A DNA stretch of 64,000 nt from Purshia tridentata (taxonomy: Eukaryota; Streptophyta; Magnoliopsida; Rosales; Rosaceae), in contig QANT01000838.1 of the NCBI GenBank assembly GCA_003254885.1, positions 1-64,000 on the forward strand. The letters run 5' to 3'. Shown one piece after another: positions 1-13,100 of this stretch (the stretch's first letter is position 1; every line of letters begins with the position of its first letter). A program made the translations under genes and the position numbers. Below the pieces are notes generated by a model. It ran no database searches. It saw only the letters and a program-made list of their open reading frames with translations, and was not told the origin of the DNA.

Positions 1-623
1 TATAATTAATTAATTTTTAACAGTTACATCGATATCATATGTCAAATGTTACGTATTATACATATAAATGATTAGTATAATAAAACGTGTAAGATCTCTC
101 CAATAAAATTGGCAAAAGTATGTTAGATCTCATTTTAATAATTTAAGAATTTATGATGCCTTCAGCTGAATAATTAGACTTTTTAACTGGCACGCAAAAT
201 AAAAAATAAAAATCATAATTGTAGATACAATTCTCTCAGTATTTTTTTAAGAAGAATTAAAAACAAAATTTTCTTTTAAATTAAAATTCATTTCTTGAAA
301 AAATTAGCAAAAAAGACAATATATATTCTCATCCAATAATTTGCAAATTAAATAGGGAATATATATATATATAATTTTTTCTATCAAAAGACTTATGCAT
401 AATGCATGTGATATGCTTTATATATTAAAAAAATTCTGTACATGTAAAACAAAAAGCAGTAAAAATACTCGATCTTTACCCTTCCCCATCCTGTTTTTAA
501 TCAAAAAAATTAAAACCCCCACCCAAAAATTCACAAAACGACTGAGATTTGGATAATCCCAAAAAAGGTTTTCAAATATTTTCACGTTTTTTCTCAGGGG
601 CCACACTGCCACAGCATATAGAA
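1..623. other. AT-rich 5' flank of the KIPK-like gene
   Basis: No gene is visible. The stretch is AT-rich with short AT runs (for example near 361-372) and no coding signal on either strand. It becomes GC-richer from about 580, where the promoter of the kinase gene probably begins. Confidence 0.5.
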
Positions 624-637
624 GTGGGACCCACGTG
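624..637. promoter_or_regulatory. Composite GTGGGACC / G-box element upstream of KIPK
   Basis: The sequence reads GTGGGACCCACGTG. It joins a GTGGGACC-type (class II TCP-like) site to a CACGTG G-box and lies shortly before the leader exon of the kinase gene. G-boxes are bound by bZIP and bHLH factors in plants. Binding here is inference. The same composite recurs, inverted, at the right end of the window. Confidence 0.4.
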
Positions 638-659
638 CCTTCAAAATAATCAGTGCCAG

Positions 660-926
660 TGTTATGGAAAGGGAAAGAGAGAAGCAGAGGTGAAGTAACT
701 TATTTTTGTCCTCTCAGTAGTACTACCGCTTTCCTTCTCCTCTTCCCAAGTTCCCATCTTGCCCATTATCGCTGCCTCCTCAACAAAACTCAAAGCTCAG
801 GGTTTCAAGCGTTTCTAGGGTTTTTGGCTCTCCTCTCCGAGACTCTGATTCCGTCAATCCTTCCCCGTTTCCCAGATTTAGTCACGAATCTGCCGCCAAT
901 GCGTCTTTGAACCGCTGCTCAATCAG
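660..926 (+). other. Probable non-coding leader exon of KIPK-like gene
   Basis: A pyrimidine-rich, GC-richer stretch ends in a good donor (AATCAG|GTACTG at 926/927). The matching acceptor is TTTTCAG at 2249, 17 bases before the kinase ATG at 2267. The transcription start is not determined and the left edge is a guess. The open frame from 653 begins with GTG and is judged non-coding. A leader intron of about 1.3 kb (927-2249) follows. Confidence 0.5.
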
Positions 927-990
927 GTACTGTTCGTGTCTCCGATCTGCTTGCTTTATGCATTTTCATATGGGTTTTGCACACACGCTT

Positions 991-1652
991 TTAGTTGAGA
1001 TTTGAGCTTCAGGGCCTTGTTATTTGGTGCTATGCTTCGGGGCCTTGTTATTTTGGTGCTATGCTTCAGGGCCTTGTTATTTTGGTGCTATTTTAAAGAA
1101 ATTTTTTTTTTTTGTGTTTTTGTTTTGTAAAATTTATTGGCTTTGATTGTGATTCAGCTTGATTATTTTGTTGGATTAGTAGAGGTGAAGCAAATCTATA
1201 AAAAGACTGGTTGAACTTAAACTAAAAGAAACGGAAAAAATGCAACTGGGTCTTGGGTCTTGCTTCACGTTTGCTTATGATTTGTTAATTTAAATGAAGG
1301 AAAAAGAATTTAAAGAAATGAAAAATTTTCTTTCATAATAGTCTGGTTTTATTTTTCTGAATTAGTTGAGATTTGAGCTTCAGGGCCTTGTTATTTTGGT
1401 GCTATTTTAAAGAAATTTTTTTTTTTTGTAAAATTTATTGGCTTTGATTGTGATTCAGCTTGATTTTTTTGTTGGATTAGTAGAGGTGAAGCAAATCTAT
1501 AAAAAGACTGGTTGAACTTAAACTAAAAGAATGCAACTGGGTCTTGGGTCTTGCTTCACGTTTGCTTATGATTTGTTAATATAAATGAAGGAAAAAGAAT
1601 TTAAAGAAATGAAAATTTTTCTTTCATAATAGTCTGGTTTTATTTTTCTGAA
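991..1652 (+). repeat. Nested tandem duplication inside the KIPK leader intron
   Basis: Two copies of a block (about 991-1360 and 1362-1652) share nearly identical sequence running from TTAGTTGAGATTTGAGC to GGTTTTATTTTTCTGA. Copy 1 also carries a short 28-29 bp unit (GCTTCAGGGCCTTGTTATTT and variants) three times, at 1006, 1034 and 1063. Copy 2 has it once. The high identity suggests a recent duplication. Confidence 0.85.
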
Positions 1653-2266
1653 ATGGGTATTTGGATGTTTAGTTAAGATAGTGCATCCTCTAGGGATGAT
1701 GAAATTATAATCGAATGGTTTGGGTTTACACCCATTTAGATTATTAGAAATCTGTTTTATGTCAATGTCACTGTCCTTATCATATGACCTTTATGCGATG
1801 TTGAATAGATGCTTAGACTGTATTTAGCATTTTCGATACTATTACGTCTTGGTCAAGTAGTGCTTCAGTGTTGTGTTAGTTTGCAATTTGAAAGCTTTTC
1901 TAGATTAGTGCTCATTGAAGACCTATTTTTGTGGCTGAGTGGCTCATTCTTACTTTCTGTTTTACTCATTGGTGAAAACTACCTCTGCTGTTGGTTTGAC
2001 TGATGCTTTTGCTACTTTTTTTTTATTTTTTATCATGCCAGGGTTTCGATGTTAGATAGTTTGAAGTGAAAAGACATAACACAGTGTATGGATTTTACTT
2101 TTATATGGTCGGAGAACAGTATAGAGCAGAATCTCTGACTTGATAACTCAGAATTTTTACCTGAAATGCTTCTCAAAGAACTGATCATTATAAACTTGCT
2201 GAACTAAAATCCCTCCTTATTTGGTACTTCATTTGAATAACCTTTTCAGTGTGAGTACCGTTAGAA

Positions 2267-5200
2267 ATGGGTTCATTTGTGGGTACTTCTGAAATTGTTG
2301 AAGCGACAGACGAGCTGGGTTCAGGTAAATGTTCTCGTGGAATGTATCGACCAAATTCTGGGTTGAGTGTGGGTGACAAAGATCGGAAGCTTCCTGTTCT
2401 AAAACTAGGATACAAGGATAATCTTGAAGATGATATTAGTAAGCTTTTTGAGGCAATCAATCTTAAAACTGCATCCAAGGTTTCAGATCATTCAAAGCAA
2501 GTAGGCGCTAGCACTTCAAATAAAAATGCCTTAAAGAAGCCAATTATAGTTGGTGTGTCTCGTCCACCAGGGATTGGAAATTCTGAGCCAGCAACTTTGA
2601 AGCAGGCATTACGGGAGCTCTCCATTACTAAGGCATCAGAAATGGCTGCTATGAAACGGTTGTCAAAGTTGACAAGTCCTTCAAGAGCCTCTGAAGCTGG
2701 GAGGATCAAGACATTATATAATGCAGTTGTTGCTCAAGCCAGTAAATCGGGTCCTTCCACAAGTGAAGATAGGGGAAATATGGTTGAGATCTCTCTGGTG
2801 CCAGAAGAAAGTATATCAAATCATTTTGAGAAGATGCCTGAGTATACTCAAATGCCCAAGATGAAGTCATCAAGCCAAAGTGCTTGTTCTTCTCCTCGAC
2901 TTGTCATTGAGGCGACAGACACTAGTGCTGGGAACAAAACGGTGCAAAATGAAAGTGCTTCCATGTTAAGGACCAATAATAATGCTGGGAGCATGTCAAG
3001 CTCTTCTGAGAAGATGCCTGAGCATCCAAAAATGGCAAAGATGAAGTCAACAAGCCAAAGTCCTCACTCTTCTCCTCGACTAGCCATTGGAACAACAGAC
3101 AATTATGTTGGGAGCATATCAAATTCTTGTGAGAAGGTGCCTGAGCATCCTCAAATGCCCAAGATGAAGTCATCAGGCCAAAGTGTTCGTTCTACTCCTA
3201 GACTTGTCATTGGGACAAAGAGCAAAAATGCTGGTAGCACAACATTGCAAAATGAAAGTGCTTCTATGTCAAGAACAGTTGGGGTGCAAACAATAAAATC
3301 AGAGCTGGGGCAGAAAGCGAAACATAAACCTAGAAGTGACGATATTTCAGAACTTGTTGAAAATGTTCCTGCCAAAACCAAGTTAGCAAATAAGGTGTCA
3401 GCAGGAAAACCGGGGCGGAAAGTCAAGTTGCATGGAGGACCTTCTTCAACTAGCTTGGTCAAAGGTAATATGGCAAGCAAGTTATCCAGAAATAATACCC
3501 TGCGCTCTTTCAAACCCGTCAGCAAGAATAGGAGTATTGTAAAGAAGAAGCTAAGGCAGGATTCAAGTTCTTCTGTCTGCACTTCTGCTAAATATAATGA
3601 AGTTAATGCTGATTTTGATCCTTGTACAAGTCAGCTGGTCTGTGAGAAATGCCATAGTACAATAAAAGGCACTGGAAAACAATCCAATCAAGGTTCTTTG
3701 GTGCCCCAGTATACCAGTCTTCCTGCTGAAGTAAGCTCAAATAATGTGCACTCCAGTCCAAGTAAACCAGGCTTTACCTTGGACAGCTGCAAGACTGGTA
3801 ATAAAGGTGGAGCTGACGTCCTGAAAGCAAAAAAGTACCCAAAACCGAAAGAAAAAGGGGAGTTTTCCCAAAGCTCAAAAAGTAGCCAAGGTGAGTATAG
3901 CAGTAGTACGAGTTTGAGTGATGAGAGCAATGTAAGTGGATCTAGTTGTAGCAATAAACCTCATATGTCGAAGGATGTGAGGTGGGAAGCCATACGTCAT
4001 GTTCGGATGCAACATGGAGTCCTGGGCTTGAGGCACTTCAATCTTTTGAAGAAGCTTGGTTGTGGAGATATTGGAACTGTATATCTTGCCGAGCTAATTA
4101 GTACAAACTGCCTTTTTGCCATAAAGGTAATGGACAATGAATTCTTGGCTAGAAGGAAGAAAATGCCAAGGGCTCAAACTGAAAGAGAAATACTGAGGAT
4201 GCTTGATCATCCATTTCTTCCTACACTCTATTCCCAATTTACATCAGATAATCTATCATGTTTAGTTATGGAGTATTGTCCTGGTGGAGATCTTCATGTC
4301 CTCCGGCAGAAGCAGTCTGAAAGGTGTTTTTCTGAAGCAGCGACAAGGTAAAAAAATTAGACAAAAGGTCTATAGTATCCTCAGCCTGGTGCAAATCTGC
4401 ATTTTGTTTTAATTTTTATTGATACTAACCTGAAATTAAGCAATAGTCTGCAATTAGGCAATAGGTTGCAAGACATGTTTAAGAAATATACAAATATACC
4501 ATGTCTGGCTTATTATGCATATCCTGTGACTGCCTTAAATATACAGTGGATTATGATTTTGCATGTGTTAATGGTTGGTCGTGCATTTTTAAAGTTGAAG
4601 GTGCTCACCCACCACACCTTTAAAGCCTCCTCCTACACCATCACTCACTACCACAAACTCAATGGTCTTATGTTTTATTTATTGCGTTTTGTCAATTCAG
4701 CGATTGACCTTCAGAAATAGATGTGTTCTCTTTGAGAAATTGCTAAACAACATCTGAATTGACTTTGATCCTTACTTTCTTCTGGTAATCTCTAATAACT
4801 TTTCTTTGTGTGCGTGCGAGCTCTAAAGAGATCCGATAGCACTATGTAATTTAATTGGGCAACTGAACGTTAGATTCATGTCCTCTGATCTAGTCTTTGT
4901 TTCTTAATGAATAAGATGCTTCCCTAAGATTACTTAGCTAATCGGAATCCTTCTTATAATTGCTTATTTATCTTGTAGTTTTGTTATGTATGCTTTTCCC
5001 ATATCTCACCATCACAAAACTAATTTAAAACCTTTGTGTTTTCAGGTTTTATGTGGCTGAAGTCCTCCTTGCTTTGGAGTATTTGCATATGCTTGGGGTA
5101 GTTTATCGGGATTTGAAACCAGAAAACATTCTTGTCCGGGAAGATGGTCACATTATGCTCACAGATTTTGACCTGTCTCTCAGGTGCTCTGTCAATCCAA

Positions 5201-5892
5201 CTCTTTTGAAATCACCTTCATCTGATGCTGATCGTGTAAAAATGTCTGGTCCATGTACAGCATCTAGCTGTGCTGAGCCCTTCTGCATTGAACCCTCTTG
5301 CCAAGTCCCATGCTTCAGCCCTAGGTTTTTACCTGCTGCCGCAAAAACAAGGAAATTAAAAAATGATCCTGCAGCCCAGGTCAGATCGTTGCCACAGCTT
5401 GTAGCAGAGCCTACTGATGCACGGTCCAATTCGTTTGTAGGGACCCATGAGTACTTGGCTCCTGAGATCATCAAAGGAGAGGGTCATGGAGCTGCTGTTG
5501 ATTGGTGGACGTATGGAATCTTTCTTTACGAGCTTCTATATGGCAAAACGCCATTCAAAGGTCTAAACAACGAGGACACATTAGCCAATGTGGTGTTGCA
5601 GAGCCTAAGATTCCCAGACACCCCACTTGTTAGTCTTCAGGCTAGGGATCTCATTAGAGGGCTGTTGGTAAAGGAGCCAGAGAATCGGTTGGGATCAGAA
5701 AAAGGTGCTGGTGAGATTAAGCAGCATCCCTTCTTTGAGGGACTGAATTGGGCATTAATACGCTGTGCTATTCCACCGGAACTGCCGGAGTTTTGTGATT
5801 TTGAAGTTCCAGAAATATCTACTCAGGAAAATAACACCAAGTATTTGGAGTTTAAAGCTAAAGGAGAGAGCCTAGAGTTTGAGTTATTTTAG
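2267..5892 (+). CDS. KIPK: AGCVIII serine/threonine kinase, KIPK-like
   Basis: Two coding exons, 2267-4347 and 5046-5892, encode 975 aa. Residues 1 to about 590 are a long Ser/Lys-rich, probably disordered N-terminus with three imperfect repeats (from about residues 187, 247 and 288) built around [12 protein letters not shown]. The kinase domain starts near 593: glycine loop [10 protein letters not shown] at 597-606, lysine in FAIK at 620, catalytic YRDLKPEN with Asp716, and DFD (734-736) instead of DFG, which marks plant AGCVIII kinases. A Cys-rich insertion of about 80 residues lies between DFD and the GTHEYLAPE segment, also a family trait. The intron cuts the sixth helix region at the position seen in this family. 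KIPK of Arabidopsis (about 934 aa) binds the kinesin KCBP and PERK kinases and acts in growth control. The N-terminal length favours KIPK over the short D6PK group. The start ATG is the first in frame after the acceptor. Confidence 0.9.
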
Positions 5893-7126
5893 AGAAAAGT
5901 CACCAGTTTTAGGAGAAGCTGTCTGATTGTGTATTACCTCTTGAAAGACCTCCTCCTTTCCTCTCGTAGCTCATGTCTAGCTTATGTAAATCTGGTAGAG
6001 TTTCAGTAATGGCGCATATATTAGATTCCCGATTTTGTTTTGTACATTATGGATCGTGTATCAGAGATGGGATGAAAACAACGGTCTTGCAATCAAACGA
6101 CATTTCTTTTCTTTTTCCCCGCGTAAAACGTTAAATCATTTTAACTAACTACTAGAATGTTGTAATGTTGTGCAATTTGGTCAAGGCACTCAGTTTCAGA
6201 TGAAGCTTTCAATGAAACCCATACCCAACAAGCTTAAGGATTTCTAGCTTCAATGCATCTCTTGAACAATGTCTTGACCTCTTACCTGTATGGTACCTAA
6301 ATTGTGCCTCAAGTCTTCTGCCTTATGATATGTGGTTCATAATAATTGTTACCCCTCCTTTGTGAGTCTGGAAGGGCAGTTCTTATAAATGATAAATAAA
6401 CCTAATATTTAATTGAACATTCCATTCCATGTGGGTGTGTAGGCCAATTTCATATAACAGTTTGGTTGCTACACCGATGTTGAAGTCTGATGCGGAGTTT
6501 GCCACTGACTACTACGAGGTAGAGATTGGCTTTAAATCTCATTTGCTAGGTACAAGACCAGTTACTCATATAAACTCGTTATATACAAGCCCATCTTTGC
6601 TGCTCTTTTTCAACCTTCAAGTTGATTTGTCGGAGGTCCATAGCCATAAGGAGGGGTTAAACACATTTGAGTTTTGATTATATATTATTTTTAATTACTT
6701 TGTCGGTGTGTTGGTCGTATAATTAGTTATTGAAAAAAAAATGTTATACACTCTTTATATGTTATTTGTAAAAAATATTATCGATAGATAAAACGTTAGT
6801 AAAAGAGATGTAATTGTAAAATTTTAGAATTAGCTCAAGTAGTAAAGAAAAATCGAGAATAATAACTTAGTAAGTTGAAATTTGTTTATTTATGATTTCT
6901 AATGTAACAAAATGAATCGTAAAAAAGAAAAAAAATGTTAATAGAAGAAAAAAGGCTACACGTGTATTAAGTTGTTTAGTTGTAATAATTAAACCGTTTC
7001 ATTACCTGGCCAAAAAAAAAAAGCCTGCNAAAAAAAAAAAACCTGCTTCATTCCCGAAAGGACTCGCTGCGTGGTATTGTCTGTCAAAGGTGAGAGTGTT
7101 ATGCTTCCAGCATAGGAAACCAGAGC
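5893..7126. other. Intergenic: KIPK 3' end and FBL11 5' flank
   Basis: The first 200 or so bases are probably the 3' UTR of the kinase. The rest is AT-rich with no coding signal. No clear TATA box precedes FBL11. A four-codon upstream ORF (ATG at 7101) ends before the FBL11 start. Confidence 0.5.
7005..7046. other. Single-n contig join with repeated flanks
   Basis: An n at 7029 is preceded by an A-run plus GCCTGC and followed by an A-run plus ACCTGC, so the two sides look like overlapping contig ends joined by a nominal gap. The real sequence here may be shorter by one repeat of the A-run. Confidence 0.6.
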
Positions 7127-10100
7127 ATGGCTTCAAGCTCGGACGAAGACTTCATCACCGTTGTATGTACAAGACCTCATCCAATCCAACTAAGCACCAC
7201 CACGGATAGAGAGATTCTCATTTCAGTCTCAAATATCCTAAGCTGGGATTTGCCAACAATTCTCTGTCACCAAACAGTCCAAGTTCGAGCACATCGGAAC
7301 AGGTTCGTGGCTTCTCAATTTCCCACTCTTTTCCGTTAGTTTCCCGGGAAAATCAAACAGGAAAAAATGTCTCATTTCTCTTCTTTCGAATTTCCATCTA
7401 TGTGCTTGCAGGCTTATACAACACTCTTCCTACTTCCATGGACTCCTGAGCGGGAGCTTTAGGTAATCGATTTCAATCACTTCCATAATGTAAAAGCACT
7501 GGTGCTTGGCGTAGTTAATTAGTTTCGATGTAGATTATGGTTCTTCACCAACATTGTGCAGTGAATCACGCCTGGACTGCATAGCAATTGAGTGGAACCT
7601 GGAAACATTTCTAAACGTTCTCAATTGTGTATATGGCTGCCCATTGGATGTTACATCAAATAATTTCCTCCCTCTTTTTGAGGTAAATAATTTAAATTTG
7701 CTTTATTTACTTATTGGTTTAACTATTTGCTCAATTTAAATTGTTCAAACCATCATCCCTTTGGCCATTACATTCCTTTGAAAACACTGTGTTGCGTTTG
7801 CAGAGTGCACTTTATTTTGGAGTGGAGATGCTTATCACAAAATGTATAGCTTGGTTTTCTAAGGTTGTAGTATCGTCAGAGGTGCCACAACAGATACAAT
7901 TGGATGATTTGATTTCTATTTGGAGCTTTGGTTTAGAGCACGGTGAGAAACTATCTGATATTTATACTAGTGAACTCATGTTTGATGTTAGCTTTATGTT
8001 TTCCAGTCTAATAGATGAAATTGGAATACATTGCAGCCCGTGATTTTCTTCCAGAATTATGTGCGAGCTATCTTGCTAGAAATTTCGTATGTTCTCAACT
8101 TATATTTAGCTTCTGTGCTGCCTCTTTGTGCCCAAAATTTTCATGGTATTGACTTCTGCACAATCAGATTGTTTGTTCAAAATATAACTATGCTTGAATA
8201 TTAATTCACATAGAGGTGGGTTATAGGTACAGGTCGATGTGATCAGGAGTAGACAATTTTATTTCAGTGTTATGTCACATTTTAGCTGATAGAAGTTGGG
8301 TTTTCTCTTGATTACTGATTTTTGTGTTTAGGCCTAATATCTCATGCCTGGCCTATAAAAATTAAGAGGGTTCTGTTGGAGAAGGCTAGGAAATGAGAAG
8401 GATATAAGGGCTGAATGAAGCCCAAAAGGGACATTGGTAGAGGCAATGAGAACTGACATGATTACTGAGGATGGAATAAACTGAAACAGATGCTTCCATA
8501 TATTTCCTTACAGATCAGGTTGTTGCTAATGGTTGAATGGGAGATTGTTTTCACTGAAGTTACATCAGATCCTAGGGATTCGAATATTGATAGGGTTATG
8601 AATTCTGTGCTTGGTGTGACATTTTTTTGTCACTGTGCTCAACCTACTCACTAATTGAAGCTGACAGATTATGATTTGTTTTTCCAGATGTGGGCCATAT
8701 CTATGAATTGTTTTGTAACTATTCCATATGACTTATTACAATCTTGTGTAAAGCACATGAATTTGACAGTAGACAGGTTAGTTTTCCTTTGAAAAGCCTA
8801 GTTCAATATTAATTTCCTGTACGACACCCTGGCACTCTGATAGACTCTCAGTGGTCTTTTATAGTGAGATGTATCTTTCTGATGCACTTTTAGTGTGGCT
8901 CGATGCTAACACGGAACGGATTGAAGGCTTGAGCAGAAATGAAGATGACTGCACTGGCATTTTAAAAGAGGTACAGATTGAAAATGTTTCAGTCCTGGGA
9001 AAGGTGACTTGTTTACCTAGGATCTTTTACTTCCAATTGCTACATTATAGGCCATGACCTAACATGACTCCATATTAGTTATAGAGAAAGATATACCAAA
9101 TATTTGACAGACGTTTAGTAATAGGAAGGAAATGTCTTAAACCTTCAAGATGAAAATTACCAAAGAGTGAGTAACTAGATCATCATAACAAATTGACCAC
9201 TCAAACTTTTTAGTTTTCACTTAATGGCTGCTTAGCATTATATTTCCATATGAACCAAACTCTACCCACTATGTCTCATAACATTATGTGGGCAGCAAGA
9301 TATGATGTGACATTCACAATTATGTGTCCTAGGGACAACAAAATTAGTTATAAGTCTATATGAATCATGTAAAGGGTTATTTACTGTGACTTACACTATT
9401 ATAGAAGTTCATTACTAATGCTACCAAATTGATCCCTCAGATGCTTAAACCAATATGTTTGGTATTTTAATTGCTGCTGTATCTGTCCATGATTAAATTA
9501 AGTGTAAAAATTACTTCATCTGTATTTACACCTTGAACTTCTTTTTGCATATTTCCTGAAAATTTTCTTTTTCAAGTTTATATATTAAGTAAAATCCATA
9601 GTAACAGGGCGACTAAGTTTTTTTTTATAATTTCCAGTAGCATTGAGATCTTAATTTTGCTAATTTTAAGTATTCATAACCAAAAATCTGAAATAGTATT
9701 CTGGGTGGGATCTATGTATGTCTTATCAGGCAATATTATCTGTCAAATCTTTAGTAAGTTACTTTCGATTGAATCATCTATTATTATTGTTGAACAGATC
9801 CGTATAAGCCTTTTGCCGCTGTGGTTTGCTGCAGGTATGCTTACTTTATGATATTATACATAGAGCACTGATATATAATTCTTTATTTTTCATATCCATT
9901 ATATACATAAATTGATTGGGTTCTTTTTTCAGCAAAAAGGCGTTCTTGTCATTTTTCTAAGTTTGCTGATGAGAGCATTAATTCAATTTTCAGACTACTG
10001 AAAATTCCATCCACTGGCTCAATAGATGCCTTCGGAGATGGGCACTTGCATGATTTAAGCATTCGGCTGACAAAATTTTCTAAGGTATTTTTGTCACTCT

Positions 10101-13100
10101 CTCTGTAAGGACCTCAGAAGGCTATCTGGTAAATTTGTTTTGTTGAGGGTTCGTATGATTGAAGATGCTTGCAATGAAAAAATAGCATTTGGGGTGTTTC
10201 CCTGTCTTATCATGTGCATATGCATTATTTCCTGAAACCTAAATTTGGGAAGGGAGTAGCAGATGTGAAGTTTTTTGTGAGTTTTTTTTTTTTTTTAAAT
10301 TTCCATGTTCACTTGTCGTTCATGTTATCTCTCACTTTCTGGGTTCAGTGGTACAAAAGGTTATAAAAAGCTGTTTCAGATAAAATTTTGTTCATATGAA
10401 GGCAGTAGCGCCGAGTACGATACACAAAATAGTTAAGGGAGGGTTATATGGGTGTATCAAGTTCCATAATGCGATAAAGACTAAGCAAAGTTTGAAATTT
10501 ATTAAGAAAAAGGATAGAGATATTCTATGTGCTTGTTGTGAAACTATTGATTTATTAACTACAGAGATAAATCATAGATCCTTGTGGTATATAGTTTCCT
10601 AATATTTTTGGCAGACAGTTGTATTGGCATCCAATGTACCCTGCCTAAATAAGGGTCCAACTGCCCAATGCTCATGATTGTATCATTATCTCTTCTCTTT
10701 GTGCAGAAGGTAAACCTTTCAAGTTGCCCACAGATAACATCAGCAATGCTACTTTTGTCTTTGCTTCCTTCTTCACACAGTATGGGCTCCAAGTTAAGGA
10801 GTATTAAACTTGAATGCCTTGACACATATCAATGTTCAGCATTACTCAAATCGTTGCCCACTTTGTCCTTTGAAGCAGTACAAGAAGTGGATATTTCCAA
10901 GTGTCCGAGGCTACATCTTGGAACTGCCATTGAGTGCTTCTGCAAATCATTTCCATCTTTAAGAACACTGAAGGCAGCTTTTCTTTTGAACTTGAAGATA
11001 AACACCTTGTGTCAACTGGTGCAGAAATGCCCAATGATCTGTGAAGTTGACTTAACTGTTGACACTAGTCCAATTATATCATCACAAGTGTCCATTGTAT
11101 CCTCAAGTCCAGCTATAACACCACAACTATCAAATTTGTCCTTAAATGTTGGGGATAGTCATCTGTATATGACTTCTTTTTACAAGTTTGGACTGTCACT
11201 AGCAAAGCTCACACTGGAGGGCCGAAGCGATCTCTGTGGTGAGATAGTTTTCAATATGTTTTCCACATGTGCTGTAGAGTAGAGTCAAATGCTCCATACC
11301 TCCAAAACATAGTTTGGAATACCTCTGTGATGGGATTGGCAGTGGCATGCTCATTTGTTAAAATTGTGGACAAAGTTAGTGGGAAATATTCACCATTTTA
11401 TTGCATATAAGGCATGAGAGTGTTGTAGAGTTCATAAAAAGGAAATTTTTCACATCTATAGCATGCAATTGATGTCAGCATTTCATATGCATATGTTAAT
11501 ATCCTGGTCTTGGGATGTTTAAAATGTTTTATGATGATGTTTGAATGCCTTGCAATGAAAAGTATCTAATTATTTAATTTCTTATTTAACAACTTTTGCA
11601 TGAAATTTAACTGGCCCCAGGAAAGGTTTGATATAGTGAATGCACAGTTTCAAAAACATGCAACTCATTATAGTGCGATATTTTTTTATCCTTTTTTATG
11701 GGTGTTGCCTTTTTCATCATTGATTGCCTCACTAACTCTTCCTTATAATGTTTATTTCAGATTCAGATCTCCAGCATATCTCCAAATTCTTTGGCCCTTT
11801 ACAATACCTAAACCTCAAAGGGTGTATTTCATTAACTGATGTTGGCATAGCTACCCTTCTACATGGATGTATTAAGCTACATTCAGTTTTAGTTTGTGAT
11901 ACTTCTTTTGGGATAAATTCAGTTTCTGCTCTATGCTCTAGCTCTTCCAGTCATACTGCTGTCCAAAATATTGAAAATAAGCATTTGGATTCCCTGGCAC
12001 TTAATCTTCAGACACTTCACATGGGTGGCTGCAAGTGTAAGTGTCTTTCCCTTATTGTTCTTGTTTTGGAATCAACATTCTCAGTCTCTTCTATTCAGAA
12101 AAATGGTGCCAAAGGGCACAAATAGAGTTATAAATTTTAGTTGAATATGTTTCCATTTTTTGTGTGTGTGTTTGTTTTTTGTCAGGCAGAAATTTGAGGG
12201 TTTCTTTTTTATTGATTAATTTATACTTTTTGAGAATTGAGATAATATCATCGGTGTTTTCAGTTGCAAGTAGTTGTTTTTAGGCACCATTATCCATATC
12301 ATTCACAGTGAATGTACATATAGCTTCTCTGCCCCCTACTTTTGCTTCCATATACAAAAAATAAAACCTGAGAGAAGTTAGATTTTCTAAGTGTGGGAAG
12401 TCCTTGGGATTTTGCTTGCTTGACAAAGCATTAACTTAACTACAATTTCTATTAGGTACTTCAGGTTAGTAATATATATATATTCCCCTTCCTTCTTTGC
12501 ATTTCTGCTATCTGTGGGTCCATAATCTAATATAATAGGAACTAATGTTTGTCACCATGACCAGTTGGACACATTCAATTCAGTCTCTTCACAATCTTAC
12601 GGCACTTGCATTGAAAAGATTGTGTTCAATGATGATTCAACAAAAGTTAGGACCTAAGTTGTAAAATGGCTCAAGCAGTTGATGTAACAAATCCAGTCAG
12701 TTGAGAATCATGGTTTCTAAGTTTATTTAATTACATTTCCTTGTCTTTATTGCAAAAAAAAGAGAGGGCCTAAGCCTAAAGGTCATGGGACCACTTGTAT
12801 GATCGATCACTTTTTCTCTCAGGTGTTGACGAAACATCTCTTCAAAAGCTTATGTCTCAAATGAAAAAGCTAAAGACTCTTTGCTTGCATGACACTCACC
12901 TTAGTGATGGCGCTCTATATATTTTCAGAGGTTCTTCCTTGGAGATGCTTGATGTTTCTAATACTAAGGTGGGTCATCAAGTTTATTGGAACCTAGCGGA
13001 CCACCCCCACACCTTCCCACCACCCCCCCCCCCTCTCTCCCCTCCTTTTCCTCCTTTCCTCCTCCTCCCAAAAAATAAAGACAGAAAGAAGGAAAGGGAA

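Noticed and set aside
653-910. 85-codon open frame upstream of KIPK
   Set aside because: It starts with GTG, lies in the leader exon, and has leader-like composition. No similarity recognised.
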